Shown here in pieces: positions 44,138-61,455 of a stretch of DNA of 64,000 nt. Each line of letters begins with the position of its first letter. The first letter of the stretch is position 1. The notes under the pieces were generated by a model. That model saw nothing but the letters and a program-made list of their open reading frames with translations. It did not search any database and was not told the origin of the DNA. The DNA is from Cryptomeria japonica (Eukaryota; Streptophyta; Pinopsida; Cupressales; Cupressaceae), in assembly GCF_030272615.1 (NCBI RefSeq), contig NC_081413.1, positions 164,143,080-164,207,079 on the forward strand, given 5' to 3'. A program made the translations under genes and the position numbers.

Positions 44138-46616
44138 TTAGATGTAATATCTTTTAAGGTGCATGTTGTTCATAGGATTGGGGAGTGGATCTCCCTCCAT
44201 TTTTGTTAATTTATAGGAACCATTTCTAATGACTCTTGTTATTACAAAAGGACCTAACCAGTTAGGCTCAAATTTTCCTATTTTTTTGCGTTCTACTAGG
44301 TTCCTTTGATTCTCCTTAAGGACTATATCCCCCACTTCAAAGCAACATGGTCTTACTCTTTTGTTCTATCTTCGTCTCATTCTTTTTTGGTAACCTTGTA
44401 AATGATTCAGAGCGCTATGTCATTTTTCGTCCAATAGTTCTAGTTCTTTCAAACAAGCAACTCTATAGTCTTCTTCTGACATGATGTGTTTCAGAGAGAC
44501 CCTTAGTGATGGAAATTCTACCTCAATAGGCAAAATGACTTCTTAACCATATACCAAAGAGTATGGTGTAGCACCAGTAGTTGTGTGTACACCTATTCGA
44601 TAAGCCTAGAGTGTTGGATTCAATTGAAGACACCAGTCTTGTCCTACTTCATTGACCACTTTCTTTAAGATTTTCAATATCATTTTTTTGTTGCCTCAGC
44701 TTGACCATTTCTTTGGGGATAGAAAGGAGTTGCAAAATGTTGTTGAATATGGAATTGGTTACAAAGATCACTCACTTTGTGGTTCGTGAAAGGTCTCCCA
44801 TTGTCTTTAACGATGCACATGGGGACTCCATATTTGCAGATGATATAGTTAAAGATGAATTTAGCTATCTATTTTCCTATTTTGTAAGTCATAGGGATTG
44901 CCTCAACCCATTTAGTAAAGTATTCAGTAGCTATGAGTATGAACTTGTGTTTGTTGGAGGAGGTGGGGTTTATCTTCCCCACAAGATCCAGTCCCCACTA
45001 TGAGAATGACCATTGTGATGTAATCATTTGAAGGCCTTGAAAAGGTGCATGGATAAGATCTCCATGGATCTGGCATTGTCTGCATTTTTGTACATACTTG
45101 TAAGCGTCCTTCTCCATTGTTGGCCAATAGTATCATGTTCTCAACAGTTTCTTAGCTAGTGTAGGACTAGAAGAGTGAGCATCACAAATCCCATCATAAA
45201 ATTCCTTTAGAGATGTTTGTGCTTCCTCAAAACTAAGACAACAAAGTAAAGTACCATCTAAACCTTTCCTGTATAGAGTGTCAGCAAGGATTATATGCCT
45301 TAATGCCTTATGTATAAGTGTCTTTCTTTGATTGTGTGAGAGATCAAGAGACATATATTGATCATGTAAGTAGGCATATACTTCTCTGTACCAAGGAGAT
45401 TTTGATCCTAGTATCATACAAACATATTCAAAAGAGGGAATTTCATAGGCTAGTACCAAGATTTGTTCAACTATGAACTCAAAGTGTGTTCCATTGTTGG
45501 GAATATCCAAGAGAGATCCTACTATTGTCATAGCATCAGTTGCTCTATTTTGTATCTTGGGGATTCGCTCAAATGTTACATTATTGAAATGTTGCTTTTA
45601 TTCCTCCACCAATTGTTTGTAAGGTGTCATCTTGTCATCTTTTGTATTAAAATCATCATTTTTTTGATTGATGATAAGATGTGTGTCTCTATAGACTTGT
45701 AGCTCCATTATCTTCCATTGTACTACAATACAAAGTCCTATGACTAGGGATTCATATTTAGCTATATTGTTGGTACATGGAAAACTGATTATGACTGATT
45801 TTGGAATGGAGTCTCCTTGAGGAGTAATGAAAATGATTCCTTCTCCTGCTCCATGATTGGTGTATGTTCCATCAAAATACAATTTCTAGCTTGTGGATGT
45901 TGAAAGTGAAAATACCGATTCATCAAGAAAGTCTACCACTGATGGATGATTGTCTGTTATAGGTGATTCTTCTAGTTGATCTTCTATGATCTTCCCTTTG
46001 ATTACCTTTCTATCAAGATTTTCTATGTCAAAATCGAGTAGGATCATAACCCATTTGGCTAGTCTTCTGGTTAATGCTTCTCTATTCAATAGGTATTTGA
46101 GAGGATCAAAATATGCAATGATATGAACATTGTGAATCAACATGTAGTGTCTAAGCTTATAGGATGCAAAGATCACTGCCAAGCATGCTCATTCTATAGG
46201 GGTATAGTTGATTTCATATCCGATGAGTGTTTGACTGATATAGTAGATAGCTCTCTCTTTACCTTGCTCAAAAAGTTGTTCTAGCAGAGCACCCAAAGAA
46301 GAATTTATTGCAGATATGTACAATAGTAATGGTTTTCCATGTATTGGTAGAACCAAAATTGGTGTTGACAAAAGGAATTCTTTAAATTTTTTAAATGCCT
46401 CTTGGCATTGGTCTGTCAATTTGAAAGTGACACCTTTCTTTAGAATGTGTTGAAATGGTTGGCACTTGTCTGCCAATTGTACAATGAAGTGCCTTATAGA
46501 TTGTAGTCACCCCTGAAGACTTCTCAGTTACTTAAGTGTGGAGGGTGATGCCATTTCAAGTACAAATTTCACCTTTTCAGGATCTATTTCAATGTCTTTG
46601 TTGGATACAATGAATC
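44138..46616 (-). pseudogene. E2 Pol: integrase, archaeal-type RNase H, RNase H, end of RT (degraded)
   Basis: Open fragments 44138-44335 (integrase C-terminal module, GKFEPNWLGPF), 45133-45531, 45598-45882 (archaeal-type RNase H with YFDGTYTNHGAG), 45886-46182 and 46189-46476 (RT-linked RNase H) follow the order of E1. Stops and a frame change near 45130 break it. Between about 44350 and 45100 the integrase core is recognisable only in pieces. A TGA at 46507-46509 interrupts the QGxLQSIR block; the Gln after it is intact here and mutated to a stop in E1. Confidence 0.8.
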
Positions 46617-46621
46617 CCAAT
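46617..46621. repeat. Target site duplication of the LARD-like element (left)
   Basis: CCAAT, identical to 57877-57881. Removing the insert and one copy restores the RT block KLLGF in frame. Confidence 0.9.
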
Positions 46622-49600
46622 TCCAATGCCCCGCCAGGAAACCCCAAAGGGATAAAGCTAAAACACACGAATGGAGTGCAATAATTTTTTTAAAAAAATA
46701 AGACACAACATAAAGATACAATAAGATATCAAAGTACAGATTACATAGCGGAAGACATCAACTATCACCTGAAGAGTTTCCCAACATGATTACTTAATTC
46801 CACATTTAACTTAACTTACGCTAATTAATCCAATAAGTCGATTGTCTTAATAACGAGAAAATTCTCAAACAAGGATAATTTCTTTCAGCAAGACAAAATA
46901 TAGATCATAAGATAAATTTCATCCATTAAGGTTTATTCATACCCTTCGTCCATACTTTTCATTAAAATTTTAGTCATGCATCCAATTTAATAACACACTT
47001 GAATTTCATCATAAACTAACGAGATCTTTCCATGCATACTTAATTTCCTTAACAATTATAGAATACATTCTACAAATCAACTACACTCTTTCATGAACCA
47101 CATTACTACATAAAAAGATGACTGAAAACATGCATTACAATTAATTTCATCTAATCCACTTACACATTCTATGAAAATGCCATCCATACATGCTAACACT
47201 AAAACATGAAACATAAGAACAAAAGCAACACATAACACCAAAATGATCTCGGAGTTCACCCCTAGAGGGCTACATCTCTGGGTCTGCTCAACTACAAGAC
47301 CCCTTTGATTATTAAATAAGTTAAGAGTACATAAGTTTCATATCATTTACATTCCTACCATCAAGGCGAATCATACCAACAAACAACCGACCACATTGGT
47401 CAATAATTACATAAATGATCCCTACAAAGAAATGGATCCAACTGAACATATCAAAAGCTAATACAAGGTCCATTGCCCGATAGTACTCTAACTAGAGACC
47501 TGACTCGCTATGGCCAACCACAAATCACCACTTGACACCCGCATAAAGGACAAGACCAGTTAAAACACCATCACAAGGCAACAACCAAACTAGAAACCGA
47601 AGACATAAACAAGTACCCCAAATCAACCAAATGACAGGGTCCAAACAAACATATCTAGGCCTTGCCATTACTTTAAACAAAAGCGAATACAAAAATTAAA
47701 CTTGCATAGGCAATAACCAAAAAAGGACAATCTTCTTTCCTATTGGTTTAAACAATAAAAGTCGATCAAGTTTTCTAAATGATCTAAGTTTTCAAAATAC
47801 ATTAACAGAAAAATCACCATAACGAGGAGAATACAATACCACAATTGCAATAGTCCATTTGTCTATGTCTCAATACAGAGGAAAAATATAAAATAACCAT
47901 TTATTTTACTAAATGAAAATCTCATTAACTTACCAATTTTCCAAATGATACATTATTAAATTTCCAATAATTCCAATAGCATATCGTATAATATATTCCT
48001 GGATAAAATATTATTTAAAAATTATCAATTTAATAAATATATTTCATTTCAACAATTTTCCAAATAAAATAATATTTTATCTTTTTTCCCAAAAAGATAC
48101 TTCCTCAATAAAACAGATACCAAAATTAAATATTAATTATTATATATTTATTTATCCCCAAAAATATAAACAATTAATAATTTAATAATACACAATATTA
48201 ACGAATTAAGTATTAATTAATATATATTGTTATATAAATTATCATGATTAACATATATTTGAAATATATATTAATTAATAATTAATAATTAACATATAAT
48301 AATCAAATATATTAATTAATATTTAATAAAACAATTAAATATTTTAAAACCCACTTTAAATTTAATATGTTATAATATATTTTTTTTATTATTATTATTT
48401 ATTTATTTTTATTTTTTTAATTATTTTTTAAAATTATTATTATTATTTTTTTTTAAACATGTAAATAATTTCCAAATTCATTAAAACCCCTTTGATAGAA
48501 TTCACATAGAAATAAAATTCCCAACTCAATAAAATTCATTCACGGAATTTTATTCCAATTACTTTTTCTTTAAACTAGATAAACCAATAAATTTAATTCA
48601 CAATTAAATTTATTTCTAAAGAAATCAACTAATTTCACAGAGATTTATTTAAAGGACTGTCAGAACAAATCAATAAGAGAGAATAATTTTTTTCATAATA
48701 ATTTCCCTAATTTTCTCAAAATTAAATTACTCTCATTAACTAGAAAATTAACATCAGGCAAGAATTTTAAATCAAAACCTGAATTAACCAGAAGAGGGTT
48801 TGGGATCTGACAAATAATTTACACACACAACATTCAGAGAAAAATAGAATTATTTTCTTAAAAACCAACAAATCAAAGAAGCCACCCAACTTGGTATAGC
48901 TTTCCTGGAAGAAATCTGTAGAAGAGCCCTAATCTTTTCAATAAGCTTCCAATAAATTTCTTCACCTAATTTCCTGACCTATTTCCTGTGTATCTAAAAT
49001 AAAGACCTATTCCTTATTTAAACTAAAATTCTAGGTTCAATAGTTTTTTTCTCAAAAAACCTAAATTTAGAATAAAAGTAATTTTATTTTATTTTCTAAT
49101 TTTATAACAAAAGATAAGCTAACATGCAATAATTAAAAATCATTATTCTTTCTTTTCTTTTCTCATGCAAATTAATTAATTTTCTAAATAAAGAATTAAA
49201 ACAATACTTTAATTCCAATTAATTCTTTTATTCATTTTTTTTAAATTTATTCTTTTATTTATTTATTTAAAATTCTAGGAACAATAAATATAATTAATCT
49301 AGTTTATTTTTCCACTAAAATTTAAATAAAAATATATTTCTAATATCATGCAACTTGCAACTTAATTTAATTAATTAATTAATTAATTAAGTTTATGGAA
49401 TTATCTCATAGTTGAATTGTTTATGCATTGAGATTATAAATTTAGTTAGTTAAAAGAAATGTTTTTCTCTCTCATTTAATTTTTAATTAACAAAGCTAAT
49501 AATTGCATTTCACAATATTAATGAGGTTAAAATATTTTTAATTAAATTAAATTCTCAAAATCAATCTTACACACTATATAAAATAAATATGAATAAAACT

Positions 49601-50396
49601 CACTTTTCTAATCAAAATTGATTTTCTTAAATAATTAAAATTAATCTTTCTATTCCAAAAAGCAAAGAGATTAAATTATTTCTATTTCGAATAAATTTAA
49701 ATCTTTCCTTTTCAAAATGCATAAACTGAATAAATTTGTTATTTAAAATTAACCATTAAATTAAACTCAGTACAAACATAAATAGGGCGATCTTTTTAAT
49801 TAATGATTAATCAAATAAAAGAAACCTATTTATTTTAATTCTTCAATTACTAATGCATAAATGAACACATTAAATCAAAATAAATACTTAGGGTTAAATA
49901 CTCTATTTACCACACGCCAAGCACGCAAACCAAGTAAGCCAACCAATTACTTGACCTGCAAACCCAAATGAAAAGAAAATTGACAGAACACAAGCAATGC
50001 TCATTTGAGTATGACTAGGGTAAACTGAAGGTTTTACGACCACCTAACCCAAATTCTAAGGACAAAAGAGGTATACTCAACCCTGCGAATCCAAGTGAAG
50101 ACGAACCTTACACCTAGGCGGTACTGTACCTGCAATCTCTTGCAACCAAGAGTTGGACAAGCATACATATATATGTATTTAATGAAGATGTTAGCTCGAG
50201 ATTAATAACAAGAATCAGGAGGATAGTTTAAACTTACATAAGAATCAATGCAAAAGAACATTAACAAATATGCACAATAATCATAATATTTGACTAAACA
50301 TTACCTCATGGTAATTCAACCATTCAAGATTGCCACATAAAAAGTCAACCAAGGTCAAACTAGTTTTACAAAGCTGACTAGGGTAGGGGTACTACA
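46622..50396 (-). mobile_element. 3' LTR of the LARD-like element
   Basis: Begins TCCAATGCC, where the partner has TGTAATGCC, and ends GGGGTACTACA. Very AT-rich, especially 47900-49900. The open frame 47077-47259 recurs in the partner LTR (54498-54701) with changes and no domain, so it is not called as a gene. Confidence 0.9.
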
Positions 50397-50409
50397 TCCT
50401 CCCCCCCTA
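50397..50409 (-). promoter_or_regulatory. Polypurine tract of the LARD-like element
   Basis: The minus strand reads TAGGGGGGGAGGA next to the 3' LTR. Confidence 0.8.
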
Positions 50410-51787
50410 GGCTCTGACTTACTCCCGGAAGTCGTAAGGCTAAACGAAAATCATGCAACACGTATTAGCCCTAAAACTCATTTAACAATTATTAATTTGC
50501 ACATATAAATATTTTCTCAACAATTGAAATATTATTACTAAATCCTCTACGAATGTCATTATCCATTTGCAAGATACGTCTAAAACCATATGCTTCTTAA
50601 AATATTCTAGGAATTATCTATAATCATAGCAGAGAAACAAGAATTTTCTTCCTTTCATTACACCAAATTAAAGCATTAAAAGAGGTAAGCAACAATTACT
50701 ATACTCATCTATCAAACATGACAAGAAAAACATGTCGAGAAAACATGCCATCATGATCAATTTCTTTTACCAATACATCTTTTTCATAAAACTTTATCAC
50801 ATAGAACTAGCTTCAAATATCAAATTCTACAACCAAGTTAACTTTCATGAAATAAGAGCAACATAAATAACTCAATTGTTTACACTTTCCAGGCATATAA
50901 AAACCTTTCCAAAGACTACGTCCCATAACATAGTGACAAGTTAGCACAATTTACTTCATGATTACACATAATAATCATCCACATAACTGGAATGCACAGC
51001 ACAAAAGGCCACATGTGAGCATGTCTAATGCTTGGTCAAAGATAACATGCACGATCAGCATCTCTATGCCTAATCTCAAAATAATAATATGATCATAAAT
51101 ATCCAACATCTCACTCAAAGGCTTGATGGTGCTAGGACACACCATAGCAATGCTACCTTCCATACAAAACCTTCATGAACATCCCTTGTTGAGTAAGGTG
51201 GTTAACCTCCAAGAGATAGTCACCACACATAGGTAGGTAGTGGGTACTAGCTACATCACAGCCTCACATACCCCCATCCTCAAGGTTCCTTACGTCTACT
51301 TCCTCATACACACTCAACCAAGACCATCTCATACATCCTTGGAGAGGAATTTCACATTTAAACACAAGACCAGCATACGAAAACAATAAGGACAAATCAG
51401 TTTAGCCACCAAAGTATAGATGAATAAAGATAATAAATCACCAATTCCAACAGTAAGGCAATAAAATAATCTAGAATTTGCAACACCAAATCAAGTATGT
51501 AAAAGATCACAATATTGTGGCCAAACTTTCAAAGTCTAAATACAATAAATTGCTGGCCCAAAAGGAAATAAAATAAAAGAAAAATATCACAATTGCACAT
51601 AACATCACTATGTGACTAGAATCTAGCCACCAACGAGGAAGGAAGGAACAATCATCTAGCTAGCGCAGTAGCTCATCATGTGGTGCAACATAGTCACACT
51701 ACCCTCATGGCATGGCGGTGTGCACCTCGACATCACCCCGCATCACGCCGTCACGCGGCATGGATCTACCCGAAACCTGTCTGTAGG

Positions 51788-51985
51788 TCGCATGGCAATG
51801 TCTACTACATCCCGCATCGTGCCTTAGCACGACATGGCAATAATCCAAGTGGAAAAAGCATGCAATGGACATATCCCGCATGGCAATGTCTACTACATCT
51901 TGCATCGTGTCTTAGCACGACATGGCAATACTCCAAAGTGGAAAGGGCACGCAATGGACGTATCCCGCATGGAAATGTACCTCAC
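51788..51985. repeat. 88-bp tandem repeat with a small hairpin
   Basis: Units start at CATGGCAATGTCTAC near 51791 and 51879, and a partial one at 51968. Each full unit holds CGTGCCTTAGCACG or a close form, a 5-bp stem with a CTTA loop. It is GC-rich against an AT-rich background. Confidence 0.75.
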
Positions 51986-52116
51986 GGAAAAGGGCACGTG
52001 CAGGTCACACTCCGCATAGCAACATACCTCTCAGGATACTCACCATAAGTTAGAGGTATACATGGCTAAGGTCCACCCACATGTTTACCAATGTTGGACA
52101 GTTGGCAGCTCATGTG

Positions 52117-52212
52117 AAAAATAACATACCTTTCATGGAGACAAGGCAAAATAACATACCTTTCATGAAGACAAGGCAAAATAGCATACCTTTCATGAAG
52201 ACAAGGAAAAAT
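52117..52212. repeat. 30-bp tandem repeat, three copies
   Basis: AAAATAACATACCTTTCATG units at exactly 30-bp steps, with one or two changes per copy. Confidence 0.85.
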
Positions 52213-54049
52213 ATCCTCCAATAAAACCATCATTCTGCTCAAGAGCTGACACCAATATGCTCAAATATAAGGATAGGAATAGGCTAGCACACATGAACCT
52301 TATAAATCGGTTCATCGCAAGGGAAAGCATTGAGTACACCTATAATACAGTTTCATTAAAAAACTATATTTTTCCTCGAAATAGAGAAACTAAATTCGCT
52401 TCGTGTTGATATTACTCGTACGTCGTTCCATACTATTCAAGGAATGGTGACTTCTAATACTACCCCTTCACATACTGAATTATCAACAACCCATGGATTG
52501 GCTTTCAGTAAGGAAACAAATAAGCAACATCACATAAACAATATGGTTTTCCCATACTCATAAACAAACATATCCTCCATGGTTGATTAGTTCACCATCC
52601 CATGGGCACACATAGCAATCACGGGTTTCTTACAATACATAAGGAATAGCACCATTACTGGTTTAGTCACATTTATGGGGAGTACTTTTTGATATGCTAT
52701 CATCTACTCAAGAAATATTTTACCTATGCTTTCCACATGAATCACTAAATAAAGTTAACTCTAGATACCAGTACTGAAATTCTTAAGAATTCACTATTAC
52801 ATAAGGAAATAATATCATTCTGATATCTTTTCTAAATACATTAAGCATTCACAACCACATTACTAACTATGCAAATTTCATTATGAAGCTCAAGACTTTC
52901 ATCTTTCCCAAAAAAGACAAAAATGCAAAAAGTACAATTTCACATGTTTTATAAGCACTCTATTTAACTCAATACACTCTTTAGTAGCATTACTAAAATC
53001 TAAAATCTAGGCAAAAAGGAGGAAAAAGAGAGTTTGATAACCAATATATTTCCTACAAAGACACAAGATCAACATGACAAGCTAAAATTTCTCACTATAA
53101 GTCTATCATTTATTTGCACGGTTTTTATTTCGCTACTATTTTAGATGGATGCCACATAGCCTAACAAGACATTTCCAATTATTATGGTTGCAATGGAATG
53201 TTCTAGTTTTCCAAACAACAGAGATCAAAACAAGTAATCTTATTGATAATGCAAGACCTCTTGAGGACACTCACTACTTTAGTACAATACAACCACATAT
53301 CATAATTTGCAACCTATCATTAAAAATTTAAGGTACAGTAAGAAGATAAGTGAGGAGATATCAACTAAATAATACACATTTATGCATACACATCAAATAG
53401 GTTTTTCATTCACACTTTCTAAACATAATAAGGCAATTACCTATATCCAAAGGCAAGTTCAATGGAGCATTGCTAAAATAGATCTTCAATCAAATTTGTT
53501 TAAAGAAACACATAAAACAACCTTTCTCTTGCAATAAGAAAATGCACATAAGAGAAAAATAAACATATAGAAAAAACATTTAATTTAGAGAGAGAGAGAG
53601 AGAAGAGGAAGGATGATAACCATTCATTTTACTACAAAATAAGAATTCAATATTTACCATACAAGTCCTTCAAGTGGACAACACTAAGCTAGATCATACT
53701 CTTAAACATGCACATTTCATACTTTTTGATTCAAGACAACACTAACCAACCCAAATGGATTAGTCAAAAGAGTACAACAAACCAATAAGGAAGGTACATA
53801 CGACTCTCCTTCAGAATAAGAGAAATCATAAACCAAGACCTCAATAAGAAGACAAAGCACATACAATCACTCCAAAACACCCACATCAAGAATGTGAAAA
53901 CAAGGTGTGAACACACACGTTACACAAAAGTTAAGGTCTTCTCAATCAAAAACATACAAAAAGGAGGACAAGCATACACATAAGGTCGATACACCACACA
54001 CCAACTAAGGGAAAAAGTGAAACCAGAGATCCCAGTGTTTGCAACTTGG

Positions 54050-54061
54050 GCTTTGATACCA
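54050..54061 (-). promoter_or_regulatory. Primer-binding site of the LARD-like element
   Basis: The minus strand reads TGGTATCAAAGC, one base off the initiator tRNA-Met complement, two bases from the LTR. Confidence 0.8.
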
Positions 54062-54063
54062 AA

Positions 54064-57876
<3,813 letters not shown>

Positions 57877-57881
57877 CCAAT
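57877..57881. repeat. Target site duplication of the LARD-like element (right)
   Basis: CCAAT, identical to 46617-46621. Confidence 0.9.
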
Positions 57882-58640
57882 AGTTTACCAGATGTTACTT
57901 CGAACACACACTTTTTTGGGTTAAGTCGAACATTGTATTGCTCAATTCTATCAAATATTTTGGCTAAAACATCAAGATGATCATCCGTGGTTTTTTTATT
58001 TAGTGAGCAATTCATCTACATAATCTACCATGATGTTATGTATCATGTCGTAAAACAAGGTGGTCATTGCTCTTTGATAAGTGGCATCAACATTCTTGAG
58101 ACCAAATGTCATCACATTCTAGCAGTATGTTCCCCAAGAACAAGTAAAAGCTATTTTATGTTGGTCCTTTGGTGCAATCCTAATTTGATTATAAATAGAG
58201 AAACCATCCATGAGTGATAACATTTCATTTCTTGTTGTCAAATCCATGATCATATCTATATTAGGAAATGGAAAATCATCCTTGGGACAAGCTTTATTTA
58301 GGTCCTTGAAGTCATTACAGATTCATATGTCCCCAATGGGTTTAGTCATTAGTACTAAACTTAAAATCCATTCTGCATAGTCTATGGGTCTAATGAAACC
58401 CACAAATATAACAATTTCTAAAGCTCCACTTTGACTAACAAGGCTATTTGAGGATAAATCTTCCTGAGTTTCTTCTTGCAAGGTTTCACTCCCAGTAGCA
58501 ATGGTAGGTGGTGTAAGACTAATTATAGATCCAACCCAAGCATGTCAACATATAACCATGCAAAGTTTATCGGTCACAACATGAAGAATTGAATGAATTT
58601 TTCCTTTTCCATAGGATTTAAATATTTGGCGAGATTTACT
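57882..58640 (-). pseudogene. E2 reverse transcriptase, N-terminal and central part (degraded)
   Basis: The translated minus strand is colinear with the E1 RT: SGKLL at the insert border, the catalytic box near 58020 reading YVDELL in place of YVDDLL, then blocks matching MDGFS, KACPKDDFPFP and the entry region near 58520. Stops and small indels are frequent. The loss of the second catalytic Asp would kill polymerase activity even without the stops. Confidence 0.75.
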
Positions 58641-61455
58641 TTATGTACTTTCTCAGCATTTCTAATGTTGATTTATTTAGTTTCTTCTACTAGCAATGCT
58701 GATTGTTCTTTCTCTATAGGACGATAATCTAATCTATTCTTAGTGTCATTTTCTATTTCATCCGCATCTTCTAAATTATTAGAGGAGTTTTCTTCTCCAA
58801 AGTAGGGAGTTCTATCTAGATCTATGGTGAAACCAACTTTGTGATTATCGTACGGAAATTCATCCCTAGCACCTACAAATTTAGTTATAGCCTCATCATT
58901 TTGGAGCCAATCTAAATTTTATTTTTTCCTTTTTCCCCCAGTCTATCAAATGAGGATACATAAGAAAAAGGTCTTTGTCTTTATTAGGAGATGATGGTGT
59001 TGATATCATGTTGAGCTTGTTGTCAAATACATACTTGATTGACTTTGGATCAGTTGGTATGTCCTCATATTCAATTCCATCATCTACGGGTGATTGATTA
59101 TCACAGGCTCTAAATGTTGAATATGTGCTATAGCTTTGGATATATAAGAATTCATAGTCATGGGAATTAGTTATACTCTCGATATATGTCTCTTTGTCTG
59201 ATCCATCTTCATCATTTTCCTCAATTGGAGAAAGAGGTCTTTCAACACTGTTGATGATAAGTAGGAGAGTTGCATGACTTATAGACCCTTCTTCTGTGAT
59301 AGAGGCCCCATTAAGGGCTTGAATGAGAGAGAGGGATAATATAGAATTACCATCTCTAGTTGGTGTTATTCTTGTTTCTCTTGACGTACTGGTTGATAGC
59401 GATGATGTACAATCATTACTTAATTAATTTGTTGGTGCAACTCCTATTTCCATCACTAAATTGATATGAGATGTTGGTGCAAGTCCTATTTCCACCACTG
59501 CATTGACATGTGATGCTAGTGCAAAGGCCATTGTTGATGTGTTGTTCTGAATTGGTGACTCTAGATCCTCATCTTCATTTGTGAGCTGTGTTGTTGTTGG
59601 CAAATTTTGGATAATGGGTGTATTGGGCCTAGATGTTCTTATTCTTATTATCAGGCCTGTATATCCTAGCCCCCAATTCTTTGGATTTTTTTATGGTAAA
59701 ATAGGTCCCATAATGCCTTGGGCATGTGCCCCCAATCCTATTATTCCATCATAACCATGTCGTATTATCATTTTGAATCCATTACCACATTGATCTAAAG
59801 GGAGTCTGACATTTGGATGTTCATCTTCTTCTTTATAGAGCCATTTTTTGACATCTTTCTCTAAGGAATCTTAATTTAGCTCTCCCCATCTTATGAAGGA
59901 ACAATTATCTAAAAATTGGACTATTTCTTTCCCTTTATTTTTACTTGTGGGGTTTGGTAAATCTCTCCAAAAGGATCTAGGAGACAATTGGCTTGTTGAT
60001 ACTTTTCCTGAACATGAATATTTGCCACATCCTTCATCTTTGATTTGGAGAGGTGGTATTGTAGGTGTATGAAATGATGATGCTAGTGTATCTAAGATAT
60101 TCAAATATTCAATCTGTATGGTGAGCAGAGCTACTTGATTAATTGGGACTTGATTCTCTGTGCTTTCTCTAAGGTAGTTACAATGTTGAAAGGGATTCAA
60201 ATCACCTTGTATTGTGACCTTAACATCGTTATAAGGGAACTTAACACATTGGTGGAAAGTGGAAGGTACTTCCTACATGACATGTATCCACGAGCGCCCT
60301 AGTAGCATATTATATCCAAATTCTTTGTCCAAAACTTGAAAGGTGATATCTATGGTGACTGGTCCTACTTGTATAGATAAGGTCACTACAGCCTTGGATG
60401 GGTATTCTTCATCATCATAAGCTTTAATATTTATTCGCTTAGTGATATCAATATGATAATGTGAGTAACCCAACGCTTTGATCAGGTTAAGAGTGCATAT
60501 GTTGAGTCCAGCTCCACCATCTATTAGCACTCTTCTGACTTTCTTTCTGTGAACAAACATTTCTAAGTGCAGAGGATCATTGTGCATGGGCCTATCTGTT
60601 GGTATATCCTTCTCTGTGAATGCTACCTTAGAAGCTTCTAGATTTCCAACCATGGATTGGAATGCATTTTCATCTATGTCTCGAGCCACAATAGAGTCTT
60701 GTAGTGCCTTATCTAGGATTTCTTTGTGAGCTGGGGAGATGTGAAGCAACTCAAATAATGAAATTTGGGTGGGGGTTCTCCTTAATAGGTCAACCATATT
60801 ATAATTGTTATTTGATGGAGAAGGATTAGGTAGTACCCCTTGTAAAGTGACATTAGATCTACGGGTGATAACTACACAATCTTGGTTTCCTGGATTAATT
60901 CTAATCATGGCCACTATCTCATCTCCTACACTAATTATAATAATTGCATAATCATATGCCACATTGGTATAATTTACAGTGCTATTATGTGTACCTAAAC
61001 TGGAATCTTTCCCTTTGTCATGCTTAACAAAAGGGTCTTTGAATATGGTATGATCTGTATTAGTTGATCCCTTATTGGCATCCATAGTGATATCCCCTTG
61101 ATCGATAAGATCTTGTATCATATTTTTGAGTTTGTAACAGCTTGTTGTTTTCTTCCCTTTAGCACAATGGTACTCACAATAGTCATTATCATTCCACCAA
61201 GTGGTTTTGAATGGACTTGGTTCATATGGCCGAACTTCTGGTAGAGTGATAGCATTGGTTTGTATCAAATTCTTAAGAGTTGATTCAATGGGCTCTCCCA
61301 GAGGTGTGTAATTCCTTCGAGGTGTACTAATCCTTGGAGGTCTTTGATTACCAGATTGGATTGAATTAGCATTTGCATTGTTGCCTTGGAGTTGATTTTT
61401 GTTGGAGGTAAAAGAATTAACTGGTCCTTGAAGCGATACCATGGGTTGAGCTCTA
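58641..61455 (-). pseudogene. E2 Gag C-terminal part, protease and linker (degraded)
   Basis: Main open part 60273-61442 (389 codons), then 59871-60200 in the same frame after a TAG at 60273-60275. It matches E1 Gag-protease from about residue 550: RRNYTPLGEPIES, a zinc motif CEYHCAKGKKTTSC in which the ligand His is replaced by Lys, and the protease site LIDGGAGLNIC. A G-patch-like stretch at 59640-59790 (GFKMIIRHGYDGIIGLG) is closer to the G-patch consensus than that of E1. The N-terminal Gag core is missing because unit X begins at about 61456. Confidence 0.8.

Larger units (their letters stand above)
50397..54063 (-). other. Noncoding internal domain of the LARD-like element
   Basis: About 3.7 kb without a credible gene. 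The open frames at 50975-51163 and 51680-52048 are short, and the second is made of repeats. It contains an 88-bp tandem repeat (51788-51985), a 30-bp repeat (52117-52212), an AG-rich run near 53589 and a primer-binding site at its right end. Confidence 0.8.

Noticed and set aside
47077-47259. Possible conserved small protein, repeated at 54498-54701
   Set aside because: The repetition is explained by the two LTRs of one element; it has a hydrophobic low-complexity sequence and no independent support.
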